Below, in pieces: positions 1 to 10,000 of a stretch of DNA of 64,000 bases. The DNA is from Heligmosomoides polygyrus polygyrus (taxonomy: Eukaryota > Nematoda > Chromadorea > Rhabditida > Heligmosomidae). The notes beneath the pieces are model-generated. The model had not been told where the DNA came from, made no database searches, and saw only the letters and a list, made by a program, of their open reading frames with translations. The stretch lies in assembly GCA_947396885.1 (NCBI GenBank), contig OX377202.1:62001-126000 (forward strand), in the 5' to 3' direction. Every line of letters starts with the position of its first letter. The first letter of the stretch is position 1. Both the position numbers and the translations under genes were made by a program.

Positions 1-130
1 TACGGAGTTGTTGTGCTCCAAACATGCCCGCGCGTGTAATTTGGCACATCAGCGGTCGATATTCTCCGCGCCCTTACTCGCTCAGATTACACTTCTCGCT
101 ACTATAAATGAAACCGTTCAATTGGATATC

Positions 131-301
131 AAAAGCTCTATCGAACGGTTCCCAACATGGCGAAGTTTGAAAATATTGGTTTTCTGTGACGTCGTCGTCA
201 GCGCAGGCTCGGCTTAGCTTGCGCTAATCTCCGAGGGGAAATTGTCAAAAAATCAGTTTTTCCGAATTTGGTCGTGATTAATACCGTTCGATAGAGCTTT
301 T
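131..301. repeat. 19-bp inverted repeat enclosing 133 bp (one per full monomer)
   Basis: AAAAGCTCTATCGAACGGT at 131-149 is the exact reverse complement of ACCGTTCGATAGAGCTTTT at 283-301. The pair does not extend by even one base on either side. It recurs in every full monomer; in most copies the first arm reads GAATGGT, which leaves one C-to-T mismatch (a G.U pair if the + strand is transcribed). Perfect pairs occur in units whose first arm has GAACGGT, for example those starting at 8, 1803, 2491, 11851 and 48732. No target-site duplication or TA dinucleotide flanks the arms, so I see no direct support for a MITE. It could form a cruciform or an RNA hairpin; function unknown. Confidence 0.9.
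187..200. repeat. TGACG-TCGT-CGTCA dyad
   Basis: Two TGACG half-sites in inverted orientation with a four-base spacer. The first overlaps a GACGTC palindrome. The element and its left flank (TTGGTTTTCTG) appear unchanged in nearly every full-length copy, while flanking positions vary. TGACG is the core half-site of CREB/ATF and plant TGA-type bZIP proteins; binding here is only a possibility. Missing from the three 419-bp units. Confidence 0.6.
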
Positions 302-653
302 CAAGCTAAACAGAATCGTATCACAGCTAGCGTCGAGTACTGAAATATGGGCAGGCAAAGGGCGGAAGAAGCTTCAGCCGCTAAGTCCGTCGCCCTAAAA
401 CGGAAGCTTGGGTTAAGGCAATATAGGAAGGTGGAGAGTTGTGATCATGTCGGTGTGAAGAGCCTTCACAACTCTGCACAACAACGCATTTTTCGGCCGC
501 TAGCTTTCCGCGTCTCACCGCAGTGGTCGACTGAATTCGGAAAAAATCCTGTCACTCAAGCCTAACCTGCATATTCGCGCCGCTATAACTTTGCCCGTTC
601 TCAAGCTACGTCGCTGCGCTTTGGAGCGCTACTAGACCTTCTTACTTTCTACA
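235..653 (+). repeat. Short 419-bp monomer, copy 1
   Basis: Measured from the GGGGAAATTGTC landmark, this unit reaches the next GGGG after 419 rather than 688 bases. The sequence runs from TTTCTACA directly into GGGGAAATTG at 653/654, skipping the 269 bases that elsewhere run from AAACCCACAAGC to CTCCGA. The missing part includes the first arm of the 19-bp inverted repeat and the TGACG...CGTCA dyad. At most one base of microhomology (A) is visible at the junction. The variable zone is of type B (TTGGAGCGCTACTAGACC). Confidence 0.93.
257..545. repeat. Second, 12-bp inverted repeat within the monomer
   Basis: TTTTTCCGAATT at 257-268 and AATTCGGAAAAA at 534-545 are exact reverse complements, 265 bases apart, and overlap the EcoRI site. 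The pair recurs in most monomers. In copies with CCGAAATTGG instead of CCGAATTTGG the match shortens to 10 bases. It overlaps the span of the 19-bp repeat, so the two could compete as alternative folds. Confidence 0.8.
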
Positions 654-2717
654 GGGGAAATTGTCAAAAAATCAGTTTTTCCGAATTTGGTCGTGATTAA
701 TACCGTTCGATAGAGCTTTTCAAGCTAAACAGAATCGTATCATTGCTAGCGTCGAGTACTGAAATATGGGCAAGCAAAGGGCGGAAGAAGCTTCAGCCGC
801 TAAGTCCGTCGCCCTAAAACGGCAGCTTGGGTTAAGGCAATATAGGAAGGTGGAGAGTTGTGATCATGTCGGTGTGAAGAACCTTCACAACTCTGCTCAC
901 CTTCGCATTTTCGGGCTGATAGCTTTCCGGGTCTCACCGCAGTGGTCGACTGAATTCGGAAAAAATCCTGTCACTCGAGCCTAACCTGCATATTCGCACC
1001 GCTATAACTTTGCCCGTTCTCAAGCTACGTTGCTGTGCTTTAGCGTTCTCGTAGAACATTTTACTCACTACAAATCCCACAAGCTGTAGCCAAAAGGATT
1101 CAAGCTTTACGGAGTTGTTGTGCTCCAAACATGCCCGCGCGTGTAATTTGGCACATCAACGGTCGATATTCTCCGCGCCCTTATTCTCTCAGATTACACT
1201 TCTCGCTGCTATAGATAAAACCGTTCAATTGGATATCAAAAGCTCTATCGAATGGTTCCCAACATGGCGAAATTTGAAAAAATTGGTTTTCTGTGACGTC
1301 GTCGTCAGTGCAGGCTCGGCTTAGCTTGTGCTCATCCCCGAGGGGAAATTGTCAAAAAATCAGTTTTTCCGAATTTGGTCGTGATTGATACCGTTCGATA
1401 GAGCTTTTCAAGCTGAACAGAATCGTATCATTGCTAGCGTCGAGTACTGAAATATGGGCAAGCAAAGGGCGGAAGAATCTTCAGCCGCTAAGTCCGTCGC
1501 CCTAAAACGGCAGCTTGGGTTAAGGCAATATAGGAAGGTGGAGAGTTGTGATCATGTCGGTGTGAAGAACCTTCACAACTCTGCACAACAACGCATTTTT
1601 GGGCTGATAGCTTTCCGGCTCTCACCGCAGTGGTCGACTGAATTCGGAAAGAATCCTGTCACTCAAGCCTAACCTGCATATTCGCACCGCTATAACTTTG
1701 CTCGTTCTCAAGCTACGTCGCTGTGCTTTAGCGCGCTCGTAGAACATTTTACTGACTACAAAACCCACAAGCTGTAGCCAGAAGGATTCAAGCTTTACGG
1801 AGTTGTTGCGCTTCAAACATGCCCGCGCGTGTAATTTGACACATCAGCGGTCGATATTCTCCGCGCCCTTACTCGCTCAGATTACACTTCTCGCTACTAT
1901 AAATGAAACCGTTCAATTGGATATCAAAAGCTCTATCGAACGGTTCCCAACATGGCGAAGTTTGAAAATATTGGTTTTCTGTGACGTCGTCGTCAGCGCA
2001 GGCTCGGCTTAGCTTGCGCTAATCTCCGAGGGGAAATTGTCAAAAAATCAGTTTTTCCGAATTTGGTCGTGATTAATACCGTTCGATAGAGCTTTTCAAG
2101 CTAAACAGAATCGTATCACAGCTAGCGTCGAGTACTGAAATATGGGCAGGCAAAGGGCGGAAGAAGCTTCAGCCGCTAAGTCCGTCGCCTGAAAACGGCA
2201 GCTTGGGTTAAGGCAATATAGGAAGGTGGAGAGTTGTGATCATGTCGGTGTGAAGAACCTTAACAACTCTGCTCACCTTCGCATTTTCGGGATGATAGCT
2301 TTCCGGGTCTCACCGCAGTGGTCGACTGAATTCGGAAAAAATCCTGTCACTCAAGCCTAACCTGCATATTCGCACCGCTATAACTTTGCCCGTTCTCAAG
2401 CTACGTCGCTGCGCTTTAGCGCACTCGTAGAACATTTTACTCACTACAAAACCCACAAGCTGTAGCCAAAAGGATTCAAGCTTTACGGAGTTGTTGTGCT
2501 CCAAACATGCCCGCGCGTGTAATTTGGCACATCAGCGGTCGATATTCTCCGCGCCCTTACTCGCTCAGATTACACTTCTCGCTACTATAAATGAAACCGT
2601 TCAATTGGATATCAAAAGCTCTATCGAACGGTTCCCAACATGGCGAAGTTTGAAAATATTGGTTTTCTGTGACGTCGTCGTCAGCGCAGGCTCGGCTTAG
2701 CTTGCGCTAATCTCCGA

Positions 2718-3136
2718 GGGGAAATTGTCAAAAAATCAGTTTTTCCGAATTTGGTCGTGATTAATACCGTTCGATAGAGCTTTTCGAGCTAAACAGAATC
2801 GTATCACAGCTAGCGTCGAGTACTGAAATATGGGCAGGCAAAGGGCGGAAGAAGCTTCAGCCGCTAAGTCCGTCGCCCTAAAACGGAAGCTTGGGTTAAG
2901 GCAATATAGGAAGGTGGAGAGTTGTGATCATGTCGGTGTGAAGAGCCTTCACAACTCTGCACAACAACGCATTTTTGGGCCGCTAGCTTTCCGCGTCTCA
3001 CCGCAGTGGTCGACTGAATTCGGAAAAAATCCTGTCACTCAAGCCTAACCTGCATATTCGCGCCGCTATAACTTTGCCCGTTCTCAAGCTACGTCGCTGC
3101 GCTTTGGAGCGCTACTAGACCTTCTTACTTTCTACA
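2718..3136 (+). repeat. Short 419-bp monomer, copy 2
   Basis: Same 269-base deletion with the identical junction (TCTACA/GGGG at 3136/3137) as the copy at 235-653. The following full unit has a 2-base deletion at about 3366 (AGCCTACAAC instead of AGCCTTCACAAC), which makes it 686 bp. The shared junction shows that the three short units descend from a single event. Confidence 0.93.
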
Positions 3137-3595
3137 GGGGAAATTGTCAAAAAATCAGTTTTTCCGAAATTGGTCGTGATTGATACCGTTCGATAGAGCT
3201 TTTCAAGCTGAACAGAATCGTATTATTGCTAGCGTCGAGTACTGAAATATGGGCAGGCAAAGGGCGGAAGAAGCTTCAGCCGCTAAGTCCGTCGCCCTAA
3301 AACGGCAGCTTGGGTTAAGGCAATATAGGAAGGTCGAGAGTTGTGATCATGTCGGTGTGAAGAGCCTACAACTCTGCTCACATTCGCATTTTCGGGCTGA
3401 TAGCTTTCCGGGTCTCACCGCAGTGGTCGACTGAATTCGGAAAAAATCCTGTCACTCAAGCCTAACCTGCATATTCGCACCGCTATAACTTTGCCCGTTC
3501 TCAAGCTACGTCGCTGCGCTTTAGCGCACTCGTAGAACATTTTACTCACTACAAAACCCACAAGCTGTAGCCAAAAGGATTCAAGCTTTACGGAG

Positions 3596-6500
3596 TTGTT
3601 GTGCTCCAAACATGCCCGCGCGTGTAATTTGGCACATCAGCGGTCGATATTCTCCGCGCCCTTACTCTCTCAGATTACACTTCTCGCTGCTATAAATAAA
3701 ACCGTTCAATTGGATATCAAAAGCTCTATCGAATGGTTCCCAACATGGCGAAATTTGAAAATATTGGTTTTCTGTGACGTCGTCGTCAGCGCAGGCTCGG
3801 CTTAGCTTGTGCTCGTCCCCGAGGGGAAATTGTCAAAAAATCAGTTTTTCCGAATTTGGTCGTGATTGATACCGTTCGATAGAGCTTTTCAAGCTGAACA
3901 GAATAGTATCATTGCTAACGTCGAGTACTGAAATATGGGCAGGCAAAGGGCGGAAGAAGCTTCAGCCGCTAAGTCCGTCGCCTGAAAACGGCAGCTTGGG
4001 TTAAGGCAATATAGGAAGGTGGAGAGTTGTGATCATGTCGGTGTGAAGAACCTTAACAACTCTGCTCACCTTCGCATTTTCGGGATGATAGCTTTCCGGG
4101 TATCACCGCAGTGGTCGACTGAATTCGGAAAAAATCCTGTCACTCAAGCCTAACCTGCATATTCGCACCGCTATAACTTTGCCCGTTCTCAAGCTACGTC
4201 GCTGCGCTTTAGAGCGCTACTAGACCTTCTTACTTTCTACAAAACCCACAAGCTGTAACCGGAAGGATTAAAGCTTGACGGAGTTGTTGTGCTCCAAACA
4301 CGCCCGCGCGTGTAATTTGGCACATCAGCGGTCGATATTCTCCGCGCCCTTATTCTCTCAGATTACACTTCTCGCTGCTATAGATAAAACCGTTCAATTG
4401 GATATCAAAAGCTCTATCGAATGGTTCCCAACGTGGCGAAATTTGAAAATATTGGTTTTCTGTGACGTCGTCGTCAGTGCAGGCTCGGCTTAGCTTGTGC
4501 TCGTCCCCGAGGGGAAATTGTCAAAAAATCAGTTTTTCCGAATTTGGTCGTGATTAATACCGTTCGATAGAGCTTTTCAAGCTAAACAGAATCGTATCAC
4601 AGCTAGCGTCGAGTACTGAAATATGGGCAGGCAAAGGGCGGAAGAAGCTTCAGCCGCTAAGTCCGTCGCCTGAAAACGGCAGCTTGGGTTAAGGCAATAT
4701 AGGAAGGTGGAGAGTTGTGATCATGTCGGTGTGAAGAACCTTAACAACTCTGCTCACCTTCGCATTTTCGGGATGATAGCTTTCCGGGTCTCACCGCAGT
4801 GGTCGACTGAATTCGGAAAAAATCCTGTCACTCAAGCCTAACCTGCATATTCGCACCGCTATAACTTTGCCCGTTCTCAAGCTACGTCGCTGCGCTTTAG
4901 AGCGCTACTAGACCTTCTTACTTTCTACAAAACCCACAAGCTGTAACCGGAAGGATTAAAGCTTGACGGAGTTGTTGTGCTCCAAACATGCCCGCGCGTG
5001 TAATTTGGCACATCAGCGGTCGATATTCTCCGCGCCCTTACTCTCTCAGATTACACTTCTCGCTGCTATAAATAAAACCGTTCAATTGGATATCAAAAGC
5101 TCTATCGAATGGTTCCCAACATGGCGAAATTTGAAAATATTGGTTTTCTGTGACGTCGTCGTCAGCGCAGGCTCGGCTTAGCTTGTGCTCGTCCCCGAGG
5201 GGAAATTGTCAAAAAATCAGTTTTTCCGAATTTGGTCGTGATTGATACCGTTCGATAGAGCTTTTCAAGCTGAACAGAATAGTATCATTGCTAACGTCGA
5301 GTACTGAAATATGGGCAGGCAAAGGGCGGAAGAAGCTTCAGCCGCTAAGTCCGTCGCCTGAAAACGGCAGCTTGGGTTAAGGCAATATAGGAAGGTGGAG
5401 AGTTGTGATCATGTCGGTGTGAAGAACCTTAACAACTCTGCTCACCTTCGCATTTTCGGGATGATAGCTTTCCGGGTCTCACCGCAGTGGTCGACTGAAT
5501 TCGGAAAAAATCCTGTCACTCAAGCCTAACCTGCATATTCGCACCGCTATAACTTTGCCCGTTCTCAAGCTACGTCGCTGCGCTTTAGAGCGCTACTAGA
5601 CCTTCTTACTTTCTACAAAACCCACAAGCTGTAACCGGAAGGATTAAAGCTTGACGGAGTTGTTGTGCTCCAAACATGCCCGCGCGTGTAATTTGGCACA
5701 TCAGCGGTCGATATTCTCCGCGCCCTTACTCTCTCAGATTACACTTCTCGCTGCTATAAATAAAACCGTTCAATTGGATATTAAAAGCTCTATCAAATGG
5801 TTCCCAACATGGCGAAATTTGAAAATATTGGTTTTCTGTGACGTCGTCGTCAGCGCAGGCTCGGCTTAGCTTGTGCTCGTCCCCGAGGGGAAATTGTCAA
5901 AAAATCAGTTTTTCCGAATTTGGTCGTGATTGATACCGTTCGATAGAGCTTTTCAAGCTGAACAGAATAGTATCATTGCTAACGTCGAGTACTGAAATAT
6001 GGGCAGGCAAAGGGCGGAAGAAGCTTCAGCCGCTAAGTCCGTCGCCTGAAAACGGCAGCTTGGGTTAAGGCAATATAGGAAGGTGGAGAGTTGTGATCAT
6101 GTCGCTGTGAAGAACCTTAACAACTCTGCTCACCTTCGCATTTTCGGGATGATAGCTTTCCGGGTCTCACCGCAGTGGTCGACTGAATTCGGAAAAAATC
6201 CTGTCACTCAAGCCTAACCTGCATATTCGCACCGCTATAACTTTGCCCGTTCTCAAGCTACGTCGCTGCGCTTTAGAGCGCTACTAGACCTTCTTACTTT
6301 CTACAAAACCCACAAGCTGTAACCGGAAGGATTAAAGCTTGACGGAGTTGTTGTGCTCCAAACACGCCCGCGCGTGTAATTTGGCACATCAGCGGTCGAT
6401 ATTCTCCGCGCCCTTATTCTCTCAGATTACACTTCTCGCTGCTATAGATAAAACCGTTCAATTGGATATCAAAAGCTCTATCGAATGGTTCCCAACGTGG

Positions 6501-7035
6501 CGAAATTTGAAAATATTGGTTTTCTGTGACGTCGTCGTCAGTGCAGGCTCGGCTTAGCTTGTGCTCGTCCCCGAGGGGAAATTGTCAAAAAATCAGTTTT
6601 TCCGAATTTGGTCGTGATTAATACCGTTCGATAGAGCTTTTCAAGCTAAACAGAATCGTATCACAGCTAGCGTCGAGTACTGAAAAATGGGCAAGCAAAG
6701 GGCGGAAGAACCTTCAGCCGCTAAGTCCGTCGCCCTAAAACGGCAGCTTGGGTTAAGGCAATATAGGAAGGTGGAGAGTTGTGATCATGTCGGTGTGAAG
6801 AACCTTCACAACTCTGCTCACCTTCGCATTTTCGGGCTGATAGCTTTCCGGGTCTCACCGCAGTGGTCGACTGAATTCGGAAAAAATCCTGTCACTCAAG
6901 CCTAACCTGCATATTCGCACCGCTATAACTTTGCCCGTTCTCAAGCTACGTCGCTGTGCTTTAGCGCACTCGTAGAACATTTTACTGACTACAAAACCCA
7001 CAAGCTGTAGCCAAAAAGATTCAAGCTTTACGGAG
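3596..7035 (+). repeat. Run of near-identical monomers with the TGA variant
   Basis: The units starting at 3596, 4284, 4972 and 5660 all carry CGCCTGAAAACGG where nearly all others read CGCCCTAAAACGG; the TGA lies at 3983, 4671, 5359 and 6047. They also share CTTAACAACTC and CGGGATGATAG. One earlier copy (TGA at 2190) has the same combination. The unit at 6348 reverts to the common form downstream. Three units carry GAATAGTATCATTGCTAACG (3901, 5277, 5965). This looks like recent local amplification of single units. Confidence 0.75.
4204..4217. repeat. GCGCT-TTAG-AGCGC dyad marking type-B variable zone
   Basis: Five-base arms with a four-base loop. This form, or GCGCT-TTGG-AGCGC, marks type-B variable zones, which continue CTACTAGACCTTCTTACTTTCTACA and end TTAAAGCTTGACGG. 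Type-A zones have GTGC-TTTAGC-GCAC at the same place in copies with GCACTCG, and lose the dyad in copies with GCTCTCG. Type B precedes the monomers starting at 4284, 4972, 5660, 6348, 7724, 12956, 19836, 21900, 27404, 30156, 30844, 38412, 39788, 52172, 54235, 56299, 57675, 59051, 60427, 61803 and 63867. It also marks the three short units. Confidence 0.75.
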
Positions 7036-7049
7036 TTGTTGTGCTCCAA

Positions 7050-7065
7050 ACACGCCCGCGCGTGT
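7050..7065. repeat. GC-rich short dyad ACACGC-CCGC-GCGTGT
   Basis: Six-base arms around a four-base loop near the start of the monomer, perfect in copies with CACGCCC. In copies with CATGCCC the fourth pair becomes T.G, tolerated in a + strand RNA but not in DNA. It is present in every full-length monomer in one of these two forms. Confidence 0.75.
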
Positions 7066-10000
7066 AATTTGGCACATCAGCGGTCGATATTCTCCGCGCC
7101 CTTACTCGCTCAGATTACACTTCTCGCTACTATAAATGAAACCGTTCAATTGGATATCAAAAGCTCTATCGAATGGTTCCCAACATGGCGAAATTTGAAA
7201 ATATTGGTTTTCTGTGACGTCGTCGTCAGCGCAGGCTCGGCTTAGCTCGTGCTCGTCCCCGAGGGGAAATTGTCAAAAAATCAGTTTTTCCGAAATTGGT
7301 CGTGATTGACACCGTTCGATAGAACTTTTCAAGCCGAACAGAATCGTATCACAGCTAGCCTCGATTACTGAAATGTGGGCAAGCAAAGGGCGGAAGAACC
7401 TTCAGCCGCTAAGTCCGTCGCCCTAAAACGGCAGCTTGGGTTAAGGCAATATAGGAAGGTGTAGAGTTGTGATCATGTCGGTGTGAAGAACCTTCACAAC
7501 TCTGCTCACCTTCGCATTTTCGGGATGATAGCTTTCCGGGTCTCACCGCAGTGGTCGACTGAATTCGGAAAAAATCCTGTCACTCAAGCCTAACCTGCAT
7601 ATTCGCACCGCTATAACTTTGCCCGTTCTCAAGCTACGTCGCTGCGCTTTAGAGCGCTACTAGATCGTCTTACTTTCTACAAAACCCACAAGCTGTAACC
7701 GGAAGGATTAAAGCTTGACGGAGTTGTTGTGCTCCAAACACGCCCGCGCGTGTAATTTGGCACATCAGCGGTCGATATTCTCCGCGCCCTTATTCTCTCA
7801 GATTACACTTCTCGCTGCTATAGATAAAACCGTTCAATTGGATATCAAAAGCTCTATCGAATGGTTCCCAACGTGGCGAAATTTGAAAATATTGGTTTTC
7901 TGTGACGTCGTCGTCAGTGCAGGCTCGGCTTAGCTTGTGCTCATCCCCGAGGGGAAATTGTCAAAAAATCAGTTTTTCCGAAATTGGTCGTGATTGATAC
8001 CGTTCGATAGAACTTTTCAAGCTGAACAGAATCGTATCACAGCTAGCGTCGAGTACCGAAATATGGGCAAGCAAAGGGCGGAAGAAGCTTCAGCCGCTAA
8101 GTCCGTCGCCCTAAAACGGCAGCTTGGGTTAAGGCAATATAGGAAGGTGGAGAGTTGTGATCATGTCGGTGTGAAGAACCTTCACAACTCTGCTCACTTT
8201 CGCATTTTCGGGCTGATAGCTTTCCGGGTCTCACCGCAGTGGTCGACTGAATTCGGAAAAAATCCTGTCACTCGAGCCTAACCTGCATATTCGCACCGCT
8301 ATAACTTTGCCCGTTCTCAAGCTACGTTGCTGTGCTTTAGCGCTCTCGTAGAACATTTTACTGACAACAAAACCCACAAGCTGTAGCCAAAAGGATTCAA
8401 GCTTTACGGAGTTGTTGTGCTCCAAACACGCCCGCGCGTGTAATTTGGCACATCAACGGTCGATATTCTCCGCGCCCTTATTCTCTCAGATTACACTTCT
8501 CGCTGCTATAGATAAAACCATTCAATTAGATATTAAAAGCTCTATCCAATGGTTCCCAACATGGCGAAATTTGAAAAAATTGGTTTTCTGTGACGTCGTC
8601 GTCAGTGCAGGCTCGGCTTAGCTTGTGCTCATCCCCGAGGGGAAATTGTCAAAAAATCAGTTTTTCCGAATTTGGTCGTGATTGATACCGTTCGATAGAG
8701 CTTTTCAAGCTGAACAGAATCGTATCATTGCTAGCGTCGAGTACTGAAATATGGGCAAGCAAAGGGCGGAAGAATCTTCAGCCGCTAAGTCCGTCGCCCT
8801 AAAACGGCAGCTTGGGTTAAGGCAATATAGGAAGGTGGAGAGTTGTGATCATGTCGGTGTGAAGAACCTTCACAACTCTGCACAACAACGCATTTTTGGG
8901 CTGATAGCTTTCCGGCTCTCACCGCAGTGGTCGACTGAATTCGGAAAGAATCCTGTCACTCAAGCCTAACCTGCATATTCGCACCGCTATAACTTTGCTC
9001 GTTCTCAAGCTACGTCGCTGTGCTTTAGCGCGCTCGTAGAACATTTTACTGACTACAAAACCCACAAGCTGTAGCCAGAAGGATTCAAGCTTTACGGAGT
9101 TGTTGCGCTTCAAACATGCCCGCGCGTGTAATTTGACACATCAGCGGTCGATATTCTCCGCGCCCTTACTCGCTCAGATTACACTTCTCGCTACTATAAA
9201 TGAAACCGTTCAATTGGATATCAAAAGCTCTATCGAACGGTTCCCAACATGGCGAAGTTTGAAAATATTGGTTTTCTGTGACGTCGTCGTCAGCGCAGGC
9301 TCGGCTTAGCTTGCGGTAATCTCCGAGGGGAAATTGTCAAAAAATCAGTTTTTCCGAATTTGGTCGTGATTGATACCGTTCGATAGAGCTTTTTAAGCTG
9401 AACAGAATCGTATCACAGCTAGCGTCGAGTACTGAAATATGGGCAAGCAAAGGGCGGAAGAACCTTCAGCCGCTAAGTCCGTCGCCCTAAAACGGCAGCT
9501 TGGGTTAAGGCAATATAGGAAGGTGGAGAGTTGTGATCATGTCGGTGTGAAGAACCTTCACAACTCTGCTCACCTTCGCATTTTCGGGCTGATAGCTTTC
9601 CGGGTCTCACCGCAGTGGTCGACTGAATTCGGAAAAAATCCTGTCACTCGAGCCTAACCTGCATATTCGCACCGCTATAACTTTGCCCGTTCTCAAGCTA
9701 CGTTGCTGTGCTTTAGCGCTCTCGTAGAACATTTTACTGACAACAAAACCCACAAGCTGTAGCCAAAAGGATTCAAGCTTTACGGAGTTGTTGTGCTCCA
9801 AACATGCCCGCGCGTGTAATTTGGCACATCAACGGTCGATATTCTCCGCGCCCTTATTCTCTCAGATTACACTTCTCGCTGCTATAGATAAAACCGTTCA
9901 ATTGGATATCAAAAGCTCTATCGAATGGTTCCCAACATGGCGAAATTTGAAAATATTGGTTTTCTGTGACGTCGTCGTCAGTGCAGGCTCGGCTTAGCTT

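Noticed and set aside
100..112. TATA box (CTATAAATG) or polyadenylation signal (AATAAA in some units)
   Set aside because: TATAAAT is present only in a subset of haplotypes (CTATAGATAAA in most). AATAAA arises in a few units by one substitution. No conserved promoter context supports either.
231..240. Intrinsic terminator (CCCCGAGGGG followed later by T-tract)
   Set aside because: The loop would be only two bases, the T5 run is about 20 bases away, and nothing suggests a bacterial transcription unit.
131..301. MITE or other small DNA transposon inside the monomer
   Set aside because: The 171-bp dyad resembles terminal inverted repeats, but no target-site duplication or empty site is seen. 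The 269-bp deletion in short units does not coincide with its ends.
283..301. RNA polymerase III B box (GTTCGA within the second arm)
   Set aside because: Only the GTTCGA core matches; the GG before it and the ANTCC after it are absent, and no A box lies at a suitable distance.
478..495. CENP-B-box-like sequence (CTTCGCATTTTCGGGC in most units)
   Set aside because: It has TTCG and CGGG in the right order, but the spacer is six rather than seven bases and the central A is missing, so the CENP-B consensus is not met.
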